This document shows, in pieces, positions 25,077 to 34,167 of a stretch of DNA of 64,000 nt (position 1 is the first letter of the stretch; each line of letters starts with the position of its first letter). The stretch spans positions 124,001-188,000 of the forward strand of contig CACHGV010000001.1 in the NCBI GenBank assembly GCA_902579465.1, in the 5' to 3' direction. The position numbers and the translations under genes were made by a program. The notes beneath the pieces were generated by a model. The model saw only the letters and a program-made list of their open reading frames with translations, had not been told where the DNA came from and did not search any database. The stretch is from an uncultured Pelagibacteraceae bacterium (GTDB lineage: Bacteria > Pseudomonadota > Alphaproteobacteria > Pelagibacterales > Pelagibacteraceae).

Positions 25077-26036
25077 TTAGAAATTGTGTGAATATCCTTC
25101 ATTAAATGCATGTTTTATTCGCTTATCACCGTCAATAATTTCATTATTTTTTGCATCTTTGGTTAAATTGCCAATTAGTGTTACTTTTTGATTCATCTTT
25201 TTGAAAAATTTTTGAATATAATTTCTTTTTGACTTTGGAGATGTAAATAAAATTTGATAGTCATCGCCCTTTGAAATGAAATTGATCTTCTTTTTTTTTG
25301 ATTTAAAGAGATATTTTCTCAAATTTATTGAAATTGGAATTTTATTTAGTTCAACTTTGTAAAATAATTTACTTTTATTGATTAGTTTATTCAAATCTCC
25401 AAATAAACCATCTGAAATATCGATTGAGGAATTTGCAAAGTTTAAAAGATTCGAGCTGATCTTAGTAGGCAAGTCGGGTAAATAGTATTTTTTAACAAAA
25501 TAGTTATTCTTTATTTTATTTAATAAAATATTTCTTTTTAAAATTTGTAATCCTAAATAGCTATCACCAATGTTTCCAGTCACATATATATCATCACCAT
25601 CATTACATTTATTTCTTTGAACTATTTTTTTTGAATAACCTAATGATATTATTGTAAAGATTGTTTTATTTGACTTTGTAGTATCTCCACCAGATAGTTT
25701 AAGATCATATTTCTTTTGTTCTTCTTTAAGGCTTTTAGAAATAATATTGAGATTTTTTTTTGAAAAAGAATTATTGTTTCCACTGGCACCTATAAAAATG
25801 AATTTTGGTTTTACACCCTTGCAATATAAATCTGATATTGAAGATCTTACTATTTTTTTTATTACTAAATCAGGACTCTTAAAATTTAGGAAATGAACGC
25901 CTTCCACATAAGTATCAGTGGAAACAACTACGTTATGTTTTTTATCAAAAAAAACGTCATCATTTAGTTCTAGTGCTGATGGGTTATTATAAGTTAATTT
26001 TTTAAAGTACTTTTCAATTAGAGCAAATTCATTCAT
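25077..26036 (-). CDS. thiL: Thiamine-monophosphate kinase
   Basis: Phosphorylates thiamine monophosphate to the active cofactor TPP, last step of the pathway. The 319 residues show the AIR-synthase-like fold: NEFALIEKYF at the start, VSTDTYVEGVHFL near 34, SGGDTTKSNKTIFTIISLGY near 115 and SSIDISDGLFGDL near 200 (metal-binding Asp). It overlaps nusB by 8 bases, the standard alphaproteobacterial ribH-nusB-thiL order. No TPP riboswitch is seen upstream, as expected inside an operon. Confidence 0.92.
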   Translation of the reverse strand: MNEFALIEKYFKKLTYNNPSALELNDDVFFDKKHNVVVSTDTYVEGVHFLNFKSPDLVIKKIVRSSISDLYCKGVKPKFIFIGASGNNNSFSKKNLNIISKSLKEEQKKYDLKLSGGDTTKSNKTIFTIISLGYSKKIVQRNKCNDGDDIYVTGNIGDSYLGLQILKRNILLNKIKNNYFVKKYYLPDLPTKISSNLLNFANSSIDISDGLFGDLNKLINKSKLFYKVELNKIPISINLRKYLFKSKKKKINFISKGDDYQILFTSPKSKRNYIQKFFKKMNQKVTLIGNLTKDAKNNEIIDGDKRIKHAFNEGYSHNF

Positions 26037-26433
26037 TGCTAATTCTAATTTTTTTTGAAATTTTATCTAATAAAGCATTTAAATATTTAGTTTGTGAGTC
26101 ATCTATGAAAAAATTTGATGCTTTCAAATATTCGTTAATAATAATTTTGATTGAAGTATTTGGTTTATATAAAAATTCAAAAATTGCACTTTTAATTATA
26201 ATTTGAAAAACTTTGTCCATATTTTTTATTTTTAAATCTTGTTCCAAATGATTATTTATTTCTGTATTTATTAACTCTTCTCTCTCGATAGTTCCATTAA
26301 CGATATCTTTGATAAACTTTTTAAATCTATGTTTAGGAAAAATTATATTTTCCTCTTTATTAAAAAGTTTCCCATAAAGTTTTTGTATAATTATTACCCT
26401 AGGATTTCTTTGTGGTGAAAATGGAACTGTCAT
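26029..26433 (-). CDS. nusB: Transcription antitermination factor NusB
   Basis: An RNA-binding protein that pairs with NusE (S10) at boxA to prevent early termination in rRNA operons. The 134-residue all-helical protein starts with PFSPQRNPRVIIIQKLYG, has a Lys/Arg-rich N-terminus, and contains FQIIIKSAIFEFLYKPNTSIKIIINEYLKASNFF, the family core (normally ILR.A..EL......P..V.INEYVEIAK.F). Placed between ribH and thiL with a 3-base gap and an 8-base overlap. Confidence 0.88.
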   Translation of the reverse strand: MTVPFSPQRNPRVIIIQKLYGKLFNKEENIIFPKHRFKKFIKDIVNGTIEREELINTEINNHLEQDLKIKNMDKVFQIIIKSAIFEFLYKPNTSIKIIINEYLKASNFFIDDSQTKYLNALLDKISKKIRISNE

Positions 26434-26436
26434 AAT

Positions 26437-26823
26437 TTATTGAGATAGAACAGACAAAACTGCCTCCGCAGCTTCTGAACCTTTCTTGCCACGTGCATAT
26501 GCTTGTTTTTTGTTTAAGCAGGTAATTACACCGTTTCCTACAGGTTTCTTAGATGTAATTGATAATGTCATTAATGCATCAGTAGTTGCTTTTGATATAA
26601 AATCAAAATGAGGTGTTTCACCTTTAATCACGCATCCTAAAGCAATGAACCCATTAAATTTATTTAAATTTTTTGCTATAGTTACAGGTATCTCAAATGC
26701 ACCAGGTACATTAATTACCTTTATACTACATTTATTTTTTATTTTATTTTTTGCACTATTTAATAAAGATCTAGCAATAGTTTCGTAATAATCTGCAACA
26801 ACAATTAGAATTTTTTTTTTCAC
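26437..26823 (-). CDS. ribH: 6,7-dimethyl-8-ribityllumazine synthase
   Basis: Condenses the 4-carbon product of RibB with the ribityl pyrimidine from RibD in riboflavin synthesis. The 128 residues are slightly shorter than usual (about 150) because the N-terminus is trimmed. Motifs: VVADYYETIARSLL, VPGAFEIPVTI near 40, LGCVIKGETPHFDFISKATTDALM near 62-85 (phosphate loop and catalytic His). GNGVITCLNKKQAYAR follows. It overlaps ribB by 4 bases. Confidence 0.95.
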   Translation of the reverse strand: MKKKILIVVADYYETIARSLLNSAKNKIKNKCSIKVINVPGAFEIPVTIAKNLNKFNGFIALGCVIKGETPHFDFISKATTDALMTLSITSKKPVGNGVITCLNKKQAYARGKKGSEAAEAVLSVLSQ

Positions 26824-27935
26824 TTTATAATTTCCTGTTTTTTAATTTTAATGCCATATCCTTCTAACCCTATTACTTTTTTTTTAGATCTAGTAACAAG
26901 TATCATATTTTTAATATTTAAAGATTTAATAATTTGAGCTCCTATACCATAGTTTCTAATCAATTTGTCATGACCTTTTTCATAAAAAGTTTTACTTTTG
27001 TACTGTTTAAGTGTTTGAGTTACAGACTTTAAATTAGGGTCTCTTATAAACACAAGAACACAATTATTATATTTTTTGAAATATGAAATTGTTTTATCAA
27101 ATGAATTTGGCAGTTTTTGATTAATTAAATAATTTTGAACTACGTTAGATGATATTACTCTTAATCTAGGGACAACTCCTTTCTTTAAGGTTCCTTTTAT
27201 CAGTGCAAAGTTTTCCGATCCATCAAGTACATTTTCAAATACTTTTATTTTAAATTTCTGTTTTTGAACAATTATTGAAGAGGTTTTTTTTAATTTAACA
27301 AGTTTCTCTCTTTTTAACCTATAAGCAATTAAATCTTCGATCTTACCTATTTTAAGTTTATGTTTTTTTGCAAAATTAAATAATGTTTTACCTGTCGCCA
27401 TTTTTCCGTCATCTGCCATAATTTCACAAATAACAGCTGAATTATTTTTTTTAGCAAGTTTTGATATATCAACAGAGGCCTCAGTATGCCCTGCTCTAAC
27501 AAGTACACCTCCATCTCTAGCTATAACTGGAAAAACATGTCCTGGAGATACAATATCGTTTTTTTTTGCATTTTTATTTGATGCAGCTTTAATTGTTTTA
27601 GCACGATCATAAGCTGATATACCTGTTGTAACACCTTTTTTTGCTTCTATAGAGTAAGTAAAAGCAGTTTTGCTTCTAGATTGATTTATTGGTGAAGCCA
27701 AAGTTAATCCAATTTTTTTTGATTGTGTATTATCCATTGCTAAACAAATTAATCCTCTTGCATGTTTAGCCATGAAATTAATATGATTAGGATTAACAGC
27801 CGATGTGGAAATTACTAAATCACCTTCATTTTCCATTTCTTCATGTTTGCTCTCATCGTCAACAAGAATAAACATACCATTTTTTTTAACCGTCTTAATG
27901 ATACTCTCTATTGAGCTAAAATTACTTTTTTTCAT
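26820..27935 (-). CDS. ribB: DHBP synthase with degenerate GTP cyclohydrolase II domain
   Basis: The N-terminal half (about 1-205) makes 3,4-dihydroxy-2-butanone 4-phosphate from ribulose 5-phosphate: ENEGDLVIS, TGISAYDRAKTI, SPGHVFPVIAR and RAGHTEASVDI are intact. The acidic loop reads DDESKHEEMENEGD, a few residues longer than the usual DDEDRENEGD. The C-terminal half (about 215-371) resembles RibA only in its end (YGIGAQIIKSLNIK, LEGYGIKI); the zinc motif with three cysteines and the following catalytic block are missing, so it cannot be a working cyclohydrolase. A separate ribA would be needed elsewhere. Overlaps its neighbours on both sides. Confidence 0.92.
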   Translation of the reverse strand: MKKSNFSSIESIIKTVKKNGMFILVDDESKHEEMENEGDLVISTSAVNPNHINFMAKHARGLICLAMDNTQSKKIGLTLASPINQSRSKTAFTYSIEAKKGVTTGISAYDRAKTIKAASNKNAKKNDIVSPGHVFPVIARDGGVLVRAGHTEASVDISKLAKKNNSAVICEIMADDGKMATGKTLFNFAKKHKLKIGKIEDLIAYRLKREKLVKLKKTSSIIVQKQKFKIKVFENVLDGSENFALIKGTLKKGVVPRLRVISSNVVQNYLINQKLPNSFDKTISYFKKYNNCVLVFIRDPNLKSVTQTLKQYKSKTFYEKGHDKLIRNYGIGAQIIKSLNIKNMILVTRSKKKVIGLEGYGIKIKKQEIIK

Positions 27936-28515
27936 TGATAAATTTTTTTACATATTTTGACATAATATCAACCTCAACATTGACCAAATCATTTTTTTTA
28001 AGAGTAATTAAGTTAGTTAATTTTAATGTGTGAGGTATAATCCATATTTCAAAAGAATTCTTTTTTATTTTTGATATTGTTAGTGATACTCCATTTATTA
28101 ATATAGAAGCTTTTTCTACTAATTGTTTCTTAAGTGATTTTGTTATTTTAAATTCAACAATATTTGATTTATCAACTTTTTTAATGCTTTTTACAGAACA
28201 AACGGTATCAACATGACCCTGGCAGATATGTCCAGAAATATTGTCACCAAATTTTAAGGGTTTTTCTAAATTAATTTCATCACCAATTTTAATACTTCTA
28301 AATTTCGATTTAGCCAATGTTTCATTTGATAGATAAAATTCTAAAGTCTTATTCTTGTAAGAAATTAAAGTAAGACAAACTCCATCACAAGAAATTGAAA
28401 TTCCAAGATTTTTATTTGAAGCTTTCAATGAAGACTTTATAAATAAATTAACACCTTTTGGCCTTTTTTTAATTCTATTAATTATTCCTTTATTAAATAT
28501 AATTCCATTAAACAT
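27922..28515 (-). CDS. ribE: Riboflavin synthase alpha subunit
   Basis: Dismutates two lumazine molecules to riboflavin. The 197-residue protein has the two lumazine-binding repeats: MFNGIIFNKGIINRI with SISCDGVCLTLIS in the first, and GHICQGHVDTVCSVKSI with ILINGVSLTISKI in the second. N-terminal MF.GI and the Cys/His pattern are standard. It sits between ribD and ribB, with a 1-base gap upstream and a 14-base overlap downstream, all minus strand. Confidence 0.94.
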   Translation of the reverse strand: MFNGIIFNKGIINRIKKRPKGVNLFIKSSLKASNKNLGISISCDGVCLTLISYKNKTLEFYLSNETLAKSKFRSIKIGDEINLEKPLKFGDNISGHICQGHVDTVCSVKSIKKVDKSNIVEFKITKSLKKQLVEKASILINGVSLTISKIKKNSFEIWIIPHTLKLTNLITLKKNDLVNVEVDIMSKYVKKFINEKK

Positions 28516-28516
28516 T

Positions 28517-29614
28517 TTAATAGTAGTGAGTAAGTATATCTTTATCTAAATATGTGTTTATTTTTTTTTTATTTTTATAGTTTTTATTAATCATTTTTAC
28601 TAATGAAGATATATTAATTTTATCTCTATTTGAGATTATTTTGTCGCTTTTAAAAAAATAGAATTCATTTAATAAATTTGCATTAAGAAAATTAGTCATT
28701 AAATCCTTACCAGCCTCTACTAAAATCCTATGTAGGCCAAGTCTATAAAGTGTTTGTGTTATCTTTTTAAGTTGAAAGTTAGTCTTATTATCTAGTTTTT
28801 GATAAATAAGTTTAACACCCTTACTTTTTAGCAATTTAATTTTTGAAATATTTTTAGAATTATAAAATATAATTAACTTACTTTTTTTTGAATTTTTAAT
28901 CACGTAAGAGCTAATTTTTATTTTTAAATTCTTATCTATTACAACAACGGTAGGTGAAAATTTCTCTAATCCATTTAATCTGCAATTGAGTTTAGGGTTG
29001 TCAGTATTAATTGTTTTGTAAGAAGTTAATATTGCATGATTTTGAAATCTTAAAATATGTGAAACATTTCTTGAATGTTCATTTGTAATTGGATTATTGT
29101 TTCGTAAAATATTTAAATTCGATGAACTTGCAATTTTGCCAATTACATAAGGGGCTTTGTTAGATCTTATATAATTATATTCATTATAAAGATTCTTAAC
29201 GTATCGTTTTTGAAGTCCTGAATATGCAACTATTTTTTTAGATTTTAAAATTTTTTTAGTTTTATTAAAGGTTCGTAAATCTTTATCCTCAATTGAATAA
29301 TATACACTCTTAACTTTATTTTTTATTATTGCATTAGTGCAAGGAGGTGTTACTCCATGATGAGAACAAGGTTCAAGTGTCGAGTAAAGCGATGTTCCTT
29401 TATTATTTCTATTTTTATTTAAGGCAATGCTTTCTGCATGTGGCCTTCCACCATTATTAGTTGTTGCAAAAGACAAGATTTTATTACTTTTTACAATTAC
29501 ACAGCCGACTGATGGATTTGTTCCAGTTAAATATTTATTATTCTCTGCTAAATTTATAGCAAAGTTCATAATTTTTTTATCTAATGATTTGTAATTATCT
29601 TTTTTTAAAGACAT
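28517..29614 (-). CDS. ribD: Bifunctional riboflavin deaminase/reductase
   Basis: Carries out deamination then side-chain reduction of the pyrimidine intermediate. The N-terminal deaminase domain has the zinc ligands His59 and the catalytic Glu61 (RPHAES), Cys83 and Cys92 ([12 protein letters not shown]); the C-terminal reductase runs from about 165 and includes [10 protein letters not shown] and [14 protein letters not shown]. The track start at 29677 lies deep in nrdR; the ATG at 29614 (MSLKKDNYK) gives 365 residues, a normal length, with a 20-base overlap on nrdR. Confidence 0.92.
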   Translation of the reverse strand: MSLKKDNYKSLDKKIMNFAINLAENNKYLTGTNPSVGCVIVKSNKILSFATTNNGGRPHAESIALNKNRNNKGTSLYSTLEPCSHHGVTPPCTNAIIKNKVKSVYYSIEDKDLRTFNKTKKILKSKKIVAYSGLQKRYVKNLYNEYNYIRSNKAPYVIGKIASSSNLNILRNNNPITNEHSRNVSHILRFQNHAILTSYKTINTDNPKLNCRLNGLEKFSPTVVVIDKNLKIKISSYVIKNSKKSKLIIFYNSKNISKIKLLKSKGVKLIYQKLDNKTNFQLKKITQTLYRLGLHRILVEAGKDLMTNFLNANLLNEFYFFKSDKIISNRDKINISSLVKMINKNYKNKKKINTYLDKDILTHYY

Positions 29615-30053
29615 CAATTCTATCCACAAATTGAACAAAGTCTTTTTCTTCTCTGAAGTTTCTATAGACTGACGCAAATCTAACGTATGCTACAGGGTCA
29701 AGTTCTTTTAGTCCTTCCATAACCATTGTTCCAATAGTATTAGATGAAATTTCACTTTGACCTAATTCTTCTAATGATCTACTAATTTTTGAGATAAATT
29801 TTTCAGTTGTTTCTGTATCAATAGGTCTTTTCTTTAAAGCAACATATATAGATTTTGAAAGTTTTTCCCTATCAAAAGATGATTTTCTCCCATTTTTTTT
29901 AACTACAGTAAGTTCTCTAAATTGAACTCTTTCAAATGTTGTGAATCTCTCACCACAGCTACATAGTCTTCTTCTTCTAATTGCCGTTCCATCTTCTGTA
30001 GGTCTTGAGTCAACAACTGAAGTGTCACCTTTTTTGCTGCATGGACAAATCAT
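29595..30053 (-). CDS. nrdR: Ribonucleotide reductase regulator NrdR
   Basis: An ATP/dATP-sensing repressor of ribonucleotide reductase genes that binds NrdR boxes. The 152 residues contain an N-terminal zinc ribbon, [20 protein letters not shown], then an ATP-cone ([20 protein letters not shown]). Both zinc knuckles read C-x-C (Cys3/Cys5 and Cys31/Cys33) where most NrdR proteins have C-x-x-C, one residue shorter each. Located between glyA and ribD as in many alphaproteobacteria; 8 bases after the glyA stop. Confidence 0.93.
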   Translation of the reverse strand: MICPCSKKGDTSVVDSRPTEDGTAIRRRRLCSCGERFTTFERVQFRELTVVKKNGRKSSFDREKLSKSIYVALKKRPIDTETTEKFISKISRSLEELGQSEISSNTIGTMVMEGLKELDPVAYVRFASVYRNFREEKDFVQFVDRIDVFKKR

Positions 30054-30061
30054 AAATTAAT

Positions 30062-31372
30062 TTAGCCTAAGTGTTTATAGATAGGGAAATTAGAACAAAG
30101 GCTTACAACTTCTTTTCTTACTTCATCTTCAGTTTTAGAGTTATCCTCAGGGTTTTCGGCTAACCCTTTTATAGTTTTTGTTATTAAATCACCTACTATT
30201 TGAAATTCTTTTAACCCAAATCCTCTTGTTGTAGCTGCTTGCGATCCAAGTCTTATTCCAGAAGTTATCATTGGGCTTTCACTGTCAAACGGAATACCAT
30301 TTTTATTACATGTAATATTAGCCCTAGAAAGGCTTTCTGCAGCAACGTTACCTTTTACATTAAAAGGTCTTAAGTCAACTAACATCAGATGTGTATCCGT
30401 CCCACCTGAATAAATTTTAAAACCATTATTTTTTAAAGTCTCAGCTAAAATTTTTGCGTTTGCTAAAACAGTTTTTATATAATCTTTAAATTCAGGTTTT
30501 AATGCTTCTTTAAATCCAACAGCTTTTGCAGCTATAATATGCATAAGTGGTCCACCTTGGTATCCAGGAAAAACTGCTGTATTAAATTTTTTAGATAAGT
30601 CCTCGTGATTAGTTAATATTATTCCACCTCTTGCACTTCTAAAAACTTTATGAGTTGTGGATGTAACTACATGAGCATAGTCACATGGATTAGGATATCC
30701 CTTACCAGCAACCAAACCAGAAAAATGAGCCATATCAACCATTAGGTATGCTCCAACTTTATCAGCTATTTCTCTAAATCTTTTAAAATCAATTACTCTT
30801 GAATAAGCACTACCACCAGCAATTATAAGTTTAGGTTTATGCTCAAGCGCAAGTTTTTCAACATTATCATAATCAATAAGTTCAGATTCTTTATCAACTT
30901 CATATCCAATTGCATTAAACCATTTTCCTGACATAGAAATTTTTAAACCATGAGTGATATGTCCTCCTGAATTCAAACTCATTCCCATAAAAGTATCACC
31001 AGGTTTTAACAAAGCTAAAAATACAGCACCGTTTGCCTGTGCTCCAGAATGAGGTTGTGCGTTAGCAAATTTACAATTAAATAATTCTTTAAGCCTGTCT
31101 ATAGCTAATTGTTCTGCTACATCGACATGTTCACAACCATTATAATATCTTTTGCCTGGATAGCCCTCAGCATACTTATTTGTTAAAACTGATCCTTGAG
31201 CTTCTAGAACAGCTTGAGATACAATATTTTCAGATGCAATTAGTTCGATATGATTTTGTTGTCTAACCAACTCATCATTAATAGCTTTATAAATTTCAGG
31301 ATCACTATCTAATAAACTTTTTTCAAAGAAGTCTTTGTACTCACTATTTAAATATTTTGTTTCACTTGACAT
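30062..31372 (-). CDS. glyA: Serine hydroxymethyltransferase
   Basis: PLP enzyme interconverting serine and glycine with transfer of a one-carbon unit to tetrahydrofolate. It would use glycine released by the sarcosine oxidase encoded at 43-48 kb. The 436 residues show [35 protein letters not shown] near 66, [13 protein letters not shown], and the PLP lysine in [16 protein letters not shown] (near 245; other SHMTs read THKTLRGPRGG). ATG with no clear ribosome-binding site, 5 bases after rpiB. Confidence 0.97.
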   Translation of the reverse strand: MSSETKYLNSEYKDFFEKSLLDSDPEIYKAINDELVRQQNHIELIASENIVSQAVLEAQGSVLTNKYAEGYPGKRYYNGCEHVDVAEQLAIDRLKELFNCKFANAQPHSGAQANGAVFLALLKPGDTFMGMSLNSGGHITHGLKISMSGKWFNAIGYEVDKESELIDYDNVEKLALEHKPKLIIAGGSAYSRVIDFKRFREIADKVGAYLMVDMAHFSGLVAGKGYPNPCDYAHVVTSTTHKVFRSARGGIILTNHEDLSKKFNTAVFPGYQGGPLMHIIAAKAVGFKEALKPEFKDYIKTVLANAKILAETLKNNGFKIYSGGTDTHLMLVDLRPFNVKGNVAAESLSRANITCNKNGIPFDSESPMITSGIRLGSQAATTRGFGLKEFQIVGDLITKTIKGLAENPEDNSKTEDEVRKEVVSLCSNFPIYKHLG

Positions 31373-31377
31373 AATTT

Positions 31378-31797
31378 TTATATTTTTTTAACTCTTTTTA
31401 AATGTCTTCCACCCTCAAACTTAGTATTTAAGAATGCATTTATACATTTAAACGCTAAATTTTTACTAATCAACCTTTCTCCTAATGTAATAACATTTGC
31501 ATCATTATGCAATCTAGATAATTTAGCGTTTTTTACCGAATAACATAATGCCGCTCTTATATTTTTATGTTTATTAGCTGTCATTGCCATACCCATGCCC
31601 GAACCACATACTAAAATACCAATATTGTCTTTTTTTATCTTCTTTGATAATTTATGGGCATAATCTGTATAGTTTACTGATTTTTTTGAATGCTCTGGAC
31701 CTAAATCTAAAACTTCAAATTTTGAATAAAATTTCTTTTTAATACTTTCTTTTAAATTAAATCCAGCGTGATCAGATGCGATATAAATTTTTTTCAA
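31378..31797 (-). CDS. rpiB: Ribose-5-phosphate isomerase B
   Basis: Interconverts ribose 5-phosphate and ribulose 5-phosphate, the latter the substrate of the RibB domain downstream. The 139 residues begin [18 protein letters not shown], with the active-site Cys in [17 protein letters not shown] near 62-78 and the [13 protein letters not shown] block near 97. This is the RpiB/LacAB fold, not RpiA. rpiB-glyA-nrdR is a conserved alphaproteobacterial order. It lies 1 base after the hydroxylase-like gene. Confidence 0.95.
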   Translation of the reverse strand: MKKIYIASDHAGFNLKESIKKKFYSKFEVLDLGPEHSKKSVNYTDYAHKLSKKIKKDNIGILVCGSGMGMAMTANKHKNIRAALCYSVKNAKLSRLHNDANVITLGERLISKNLAFKCINAFLNTKFEGGRHLKRVKKI

Positions 31798-31798
31798 A

Positions 31799-32443
31799 TT
31801 AATTAAATTTATAATCTAAAACACATGCAACTAGGTGTATTCTATTTTCTTCTCCACCATTAAATGCATTATGATATTTTGTGTTGTTAGTAACCCAAAC
31901 TGATCCATCAGCAGGCATGTGCTTAGCTACATTATCAATAACCATCAAGCATCCTGGATTTGTTATAATTGGTATATGCAATCTAGGTTCTGGATCTCTA
32001 TGCCAGCTTAATGTTGATCTTGGTTCTTTTAATAAAATTCTTACTCTGCCTAATTTATATTTTGATGAAAGAACATCATAAACTTCCTTAAAATAAGTAT
32101 TTTCATAATCTCTTATGAACTCACTATATTTAGACTCATCTATATCCACATCTCTTGAAACTTCTTTCCCAGATTTATCTGGTTTGGTCCAATAAACACC
32201 TCGAGCTTTACTACCTTTTATTGAGTCTGGGTCTCCTGGTATTTGTGTTAAAGAAATTGCACCAAAGTTAGTTACACCACCCCCATCATCAAATTTTTTA
32301 ATTTTTGTAATTTGATTATAAGCATCTTGAAGCTTATCAATATCAAATTGTATAGTTTGTTTTTGAAAGTCACTAAAGTCTAAAACTCTATCAGTTTGAT
32401 TATGTAAGTTAAGGTTTACGATTTTATTTTTATTGTCCATCAT
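31799..32443 (-). CDS. Aspartyl/asparaginyl beta-hydroxylase-like dioxygenase
   Basis: A 214-residue Fe(II)/2-oxoglutarate oxygenase candidate. The metal facial triad and oxoglutarate-binding residues look intact: LSWHRDPEPRLHIPII near 143 (His-x-Asp, then RLH), and YHNAFNGGEENRIHLVACVLD near the C-terminus (distal His and the Arg). The spacing matches the Asp/Asn beta-hydroxylase family (PF05118 type). Substrate unknown; possibly a protein side chain or small molecule. There are two adjacent ATG codons, so 32440 is an alternative start. It is the first gene of the long rpiB-to-hppA operon and faces hemB. Confidence 0.75.
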   Translation of the reverse strand: MMDNKNKIVNLNLHNQTDRVLDFSDFQKQTIQFDIDKLQDAYNQITKIKKFDDGGGVTNFGAISLTQIPGDPDSIKGSKARGVYWTKPDKSGKEVSRDVDIDESKYSEFIRDYENTYFKEVYDVLSSKYKLGRVRILLKEPRSTLSWHRDPEPRLHIPIITNPGCLMVIDNVAKHMPADGSVWVTNNTKYHNAFNGGEENRIHLVACVLDYKFN

Positions 32444-32478
32444 GAAGATTGTTTTCTACTCATTTATATATATATTTG

Positions 32479-32484
32479 TATAAT
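32479..32484 (+). promoter_or_regulatory. Consensus -10 box upstream of hemB
   Basis: A perfect TATAAT preceded by TTG sits 27 bases before the hemB ATG in the 68-bp divergent gap. No good -35 box lies 17 bases upstream, so this is a tentative promoter. Confidence 0.4.
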
Positions 32485-32511
32485 AGATTTTGTCGCATAA
32501 TAAAATACAAT

Positions 32512-33492
32512 ATGATTACAGGTAAATATCCAAATTTAAGGCTTAGAAGATCAAGAAAATACGCTTGGTCTAGGAAACTAGTTGAAGAAAGTTCTTTATC
32601 TTATAGTGATTTGATCCTGCCAATTTTCTTGATAGAAGGAAAAAATAAAAAAGAATCAATAAAATCTATGCCAAATGTATTTAGGTATAGTGTAGACAAA
32701 CTGAATATAGCTGTAGGTAAAGCAATTAAAAAAGGAATACCTATGGTTGCTTTATTTCCATACATAAGCAAAACAAAAAAAGATGAAAATGGTTCTGAAG
32801 CATTAAATCCAGATAATTTAGTTTGTAGAGGGATAAAATTCATTAAAAAAAAATTTAAGAATAAAATTGGTATTATGTGTGATGTTGCCCTAGATCCTTA
32901 TACTTCTCATGGTCATGATGGATTATTAAAGAAAAATAATATTCTAAATGATAAGACTATAGAAATACTTACCAAACAAGCTGTGCTGCAAGCCAAAATG
33001 GGATGTGATGTTATTGCACCCTCAGACATGATGGATGGCAGAATTGGTAAAATTCGATCAGCATTAGATAAAAATAATTTAAATGACGTGCAAATATTAT
33101 CATATGCAGTTAAATTTTCATCTAGCTTTTATGGACCATTTAGAGACGCTGTAGGATCAAAAAAATTACTAAAAGGTGATAAAAAAACATACCAAATGGA
33201 TTTTAGAAATTCAGATGAAGCTTTGAGAGAAGTTTCATTAGATATAAAAGAAGGTGCTGATATGGTCATGGTTAAACCTGGAATGCCCTATCTTGATATA
33301 ATAAAAAAAGTAAAAGATAATTTCAAAATACCAGTATTTGCGTATCAAGTTTCTGGTGAATACAGTTTGATAATGAATGGAATTAATAAAAAATTAATAG
33401 ACAAAACTTCAATAAAAGAGTCTCTTATTTCGTTTAAAAGAGCAGGAGCAAACAGTATTGTAACATATTTTGCTGATCAAATTGATCTTTGA
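32512..33492 (+). CDS. hemB: Delta-aminolevulinic acid dehydratase (porphobilinogen synthase)
   Basis: Joins two aminolevulinate molecules to porphobilinogen in heme synthesis. The track ORF begins at 32449; ATG 32512 (MITGKYPNLRLRRSR) gives 326 residues, the family length, and leaves room for a promoter. Schiff-base lysines are Lys201 (SYAVKFSSSFYGPFRDA) and Lys255 (MVMVKPGMPYLDI). The metal site reads CDVALDPYTSHGHDG, with Asp where zinc enzymes have Cys, so this is the magnesium-type enzyme. It is a single plus-strand gene between two minus-strand operons, with 0 bases to the recO stop. Confidence 0.95.
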   Translation: MITGKYPNLRLRRSRKYAWSRKLVEESSLSYSDLILPIFLIEGKNKKESIKSMPNVFRYSVDKLNIAVGKAIKKGIPMVALFPYISKTKKDENGSEALNPDNLVCRGIKFIKKKFKNKIGIMCDVALDPYTSHGHDGLLKKNNILNDKTIEILTKQAVLQAKMGCDVIAPSDMMDGRIGKIRSALDKNNLNDVQILSYAVKFSSSFYGPFRDAVGSKKLLKGDKKTYQMDFRNSDEALREVSLDIKEGADMVMVKPGMPYLDIIKKVKDNFKIPVFAYQVSGEYSLIMNGINKKLIDKTSIKESLISFKRAGANSIVTYFADQIDL

Positions 33493-34167
33493 TTATTTCA
33501 ACAAATTAACAAAATCATTCCTTGAGGAAGGATAGTTCTTGTTATTAGGTTTGATAATTGTTTTATCCAAAAAATCTCCCACTATTGAAAAACCTTTATA
33601 AATATCTTTTAAATTTTCAGGACTAATTTTTTTATCAATTAGAAAATTAGGTATAATTTTTTGACTTGAATCAACAATATATTTTGTTTGTCCATTAATA
33701 TTTTTATTAACTACATAATCTTTAAAGTTAATATCATATCCAATAGACTTTAGTATATTTAGCTCTAAATATAAAAATTCAACAAGCCAATTATCAAGTT
33801 CAATTATTTTAAATAATTTTTCTAAAAGATTATATATTTCAACATTATTCTCATTTTCAGCAGTGAGAATTTTTATTAAATTCATACAATAGATAATACA
33901 AAATAATTTTTTTTTATTGTCTAAATAAACTGGGGTTTTAATTTCATCAATCTCAACTTTTAGATATCCAAGCCTACCATCCTCTCTTAGTTTTGAATTT
34001 ATATGAAATTTATTACCTATTAGTAAATAGCTCTTAATCTTTTTTGATGTAGATCCAAAAATGATCCCAACTATTTTTCCATTATTTTCCGTGTAGAATT
34101 CAGCTATTGATGAATTCTCGTTATATTTGTTCAAAGATATTAAATATCCTTTATCTTGCCAATTCAT
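33493..34167 (-). CDS. recO: DNA repair protein RecO
   Basis: Mediates loading of RecA on gapped single-stranded DNA with RecR. The 224 residues open with the OB-fold start MNWQDKGYLISLNKYNENSSIAEFYTENNGKIVGIIFGS, close to the family pattern (E..G.VL....Y.E...I...FT...G...G..RG). The C-terminal helical part is weakly conserved and has no zinc cysteines. It overlaps rnc by 4 bases. In most alphaproteobacteria era sits between rnc and recO; it is missing here. Confidence 0.82.
   Translation of the reverse strand: MNWQDKGYLISLNKYNENSSIAEFYTENNGKIVGIIFGSTSKKIKSYLLIGNKFHINSKLREDGRLGYLKVEIDEIKTPVYLDNKKKLFCIIYCMNLIKILTAENENNVEIYNLLEKLFKIIELDNWLVEFLYLELNILKSIGYDINFKDYVVNKNINGQTKYIVDSSQKIIPNFLIDKKISPENLKDIYKGFSIVGDFLDKTIIKPNNKNYPSSRNDFVNLLK

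Noticed and set aside
29615-29677. Upstream extension of the ribD frame
   Set aside because: Lies inside nrdR; the start at 29614 gives a standard RibD length.
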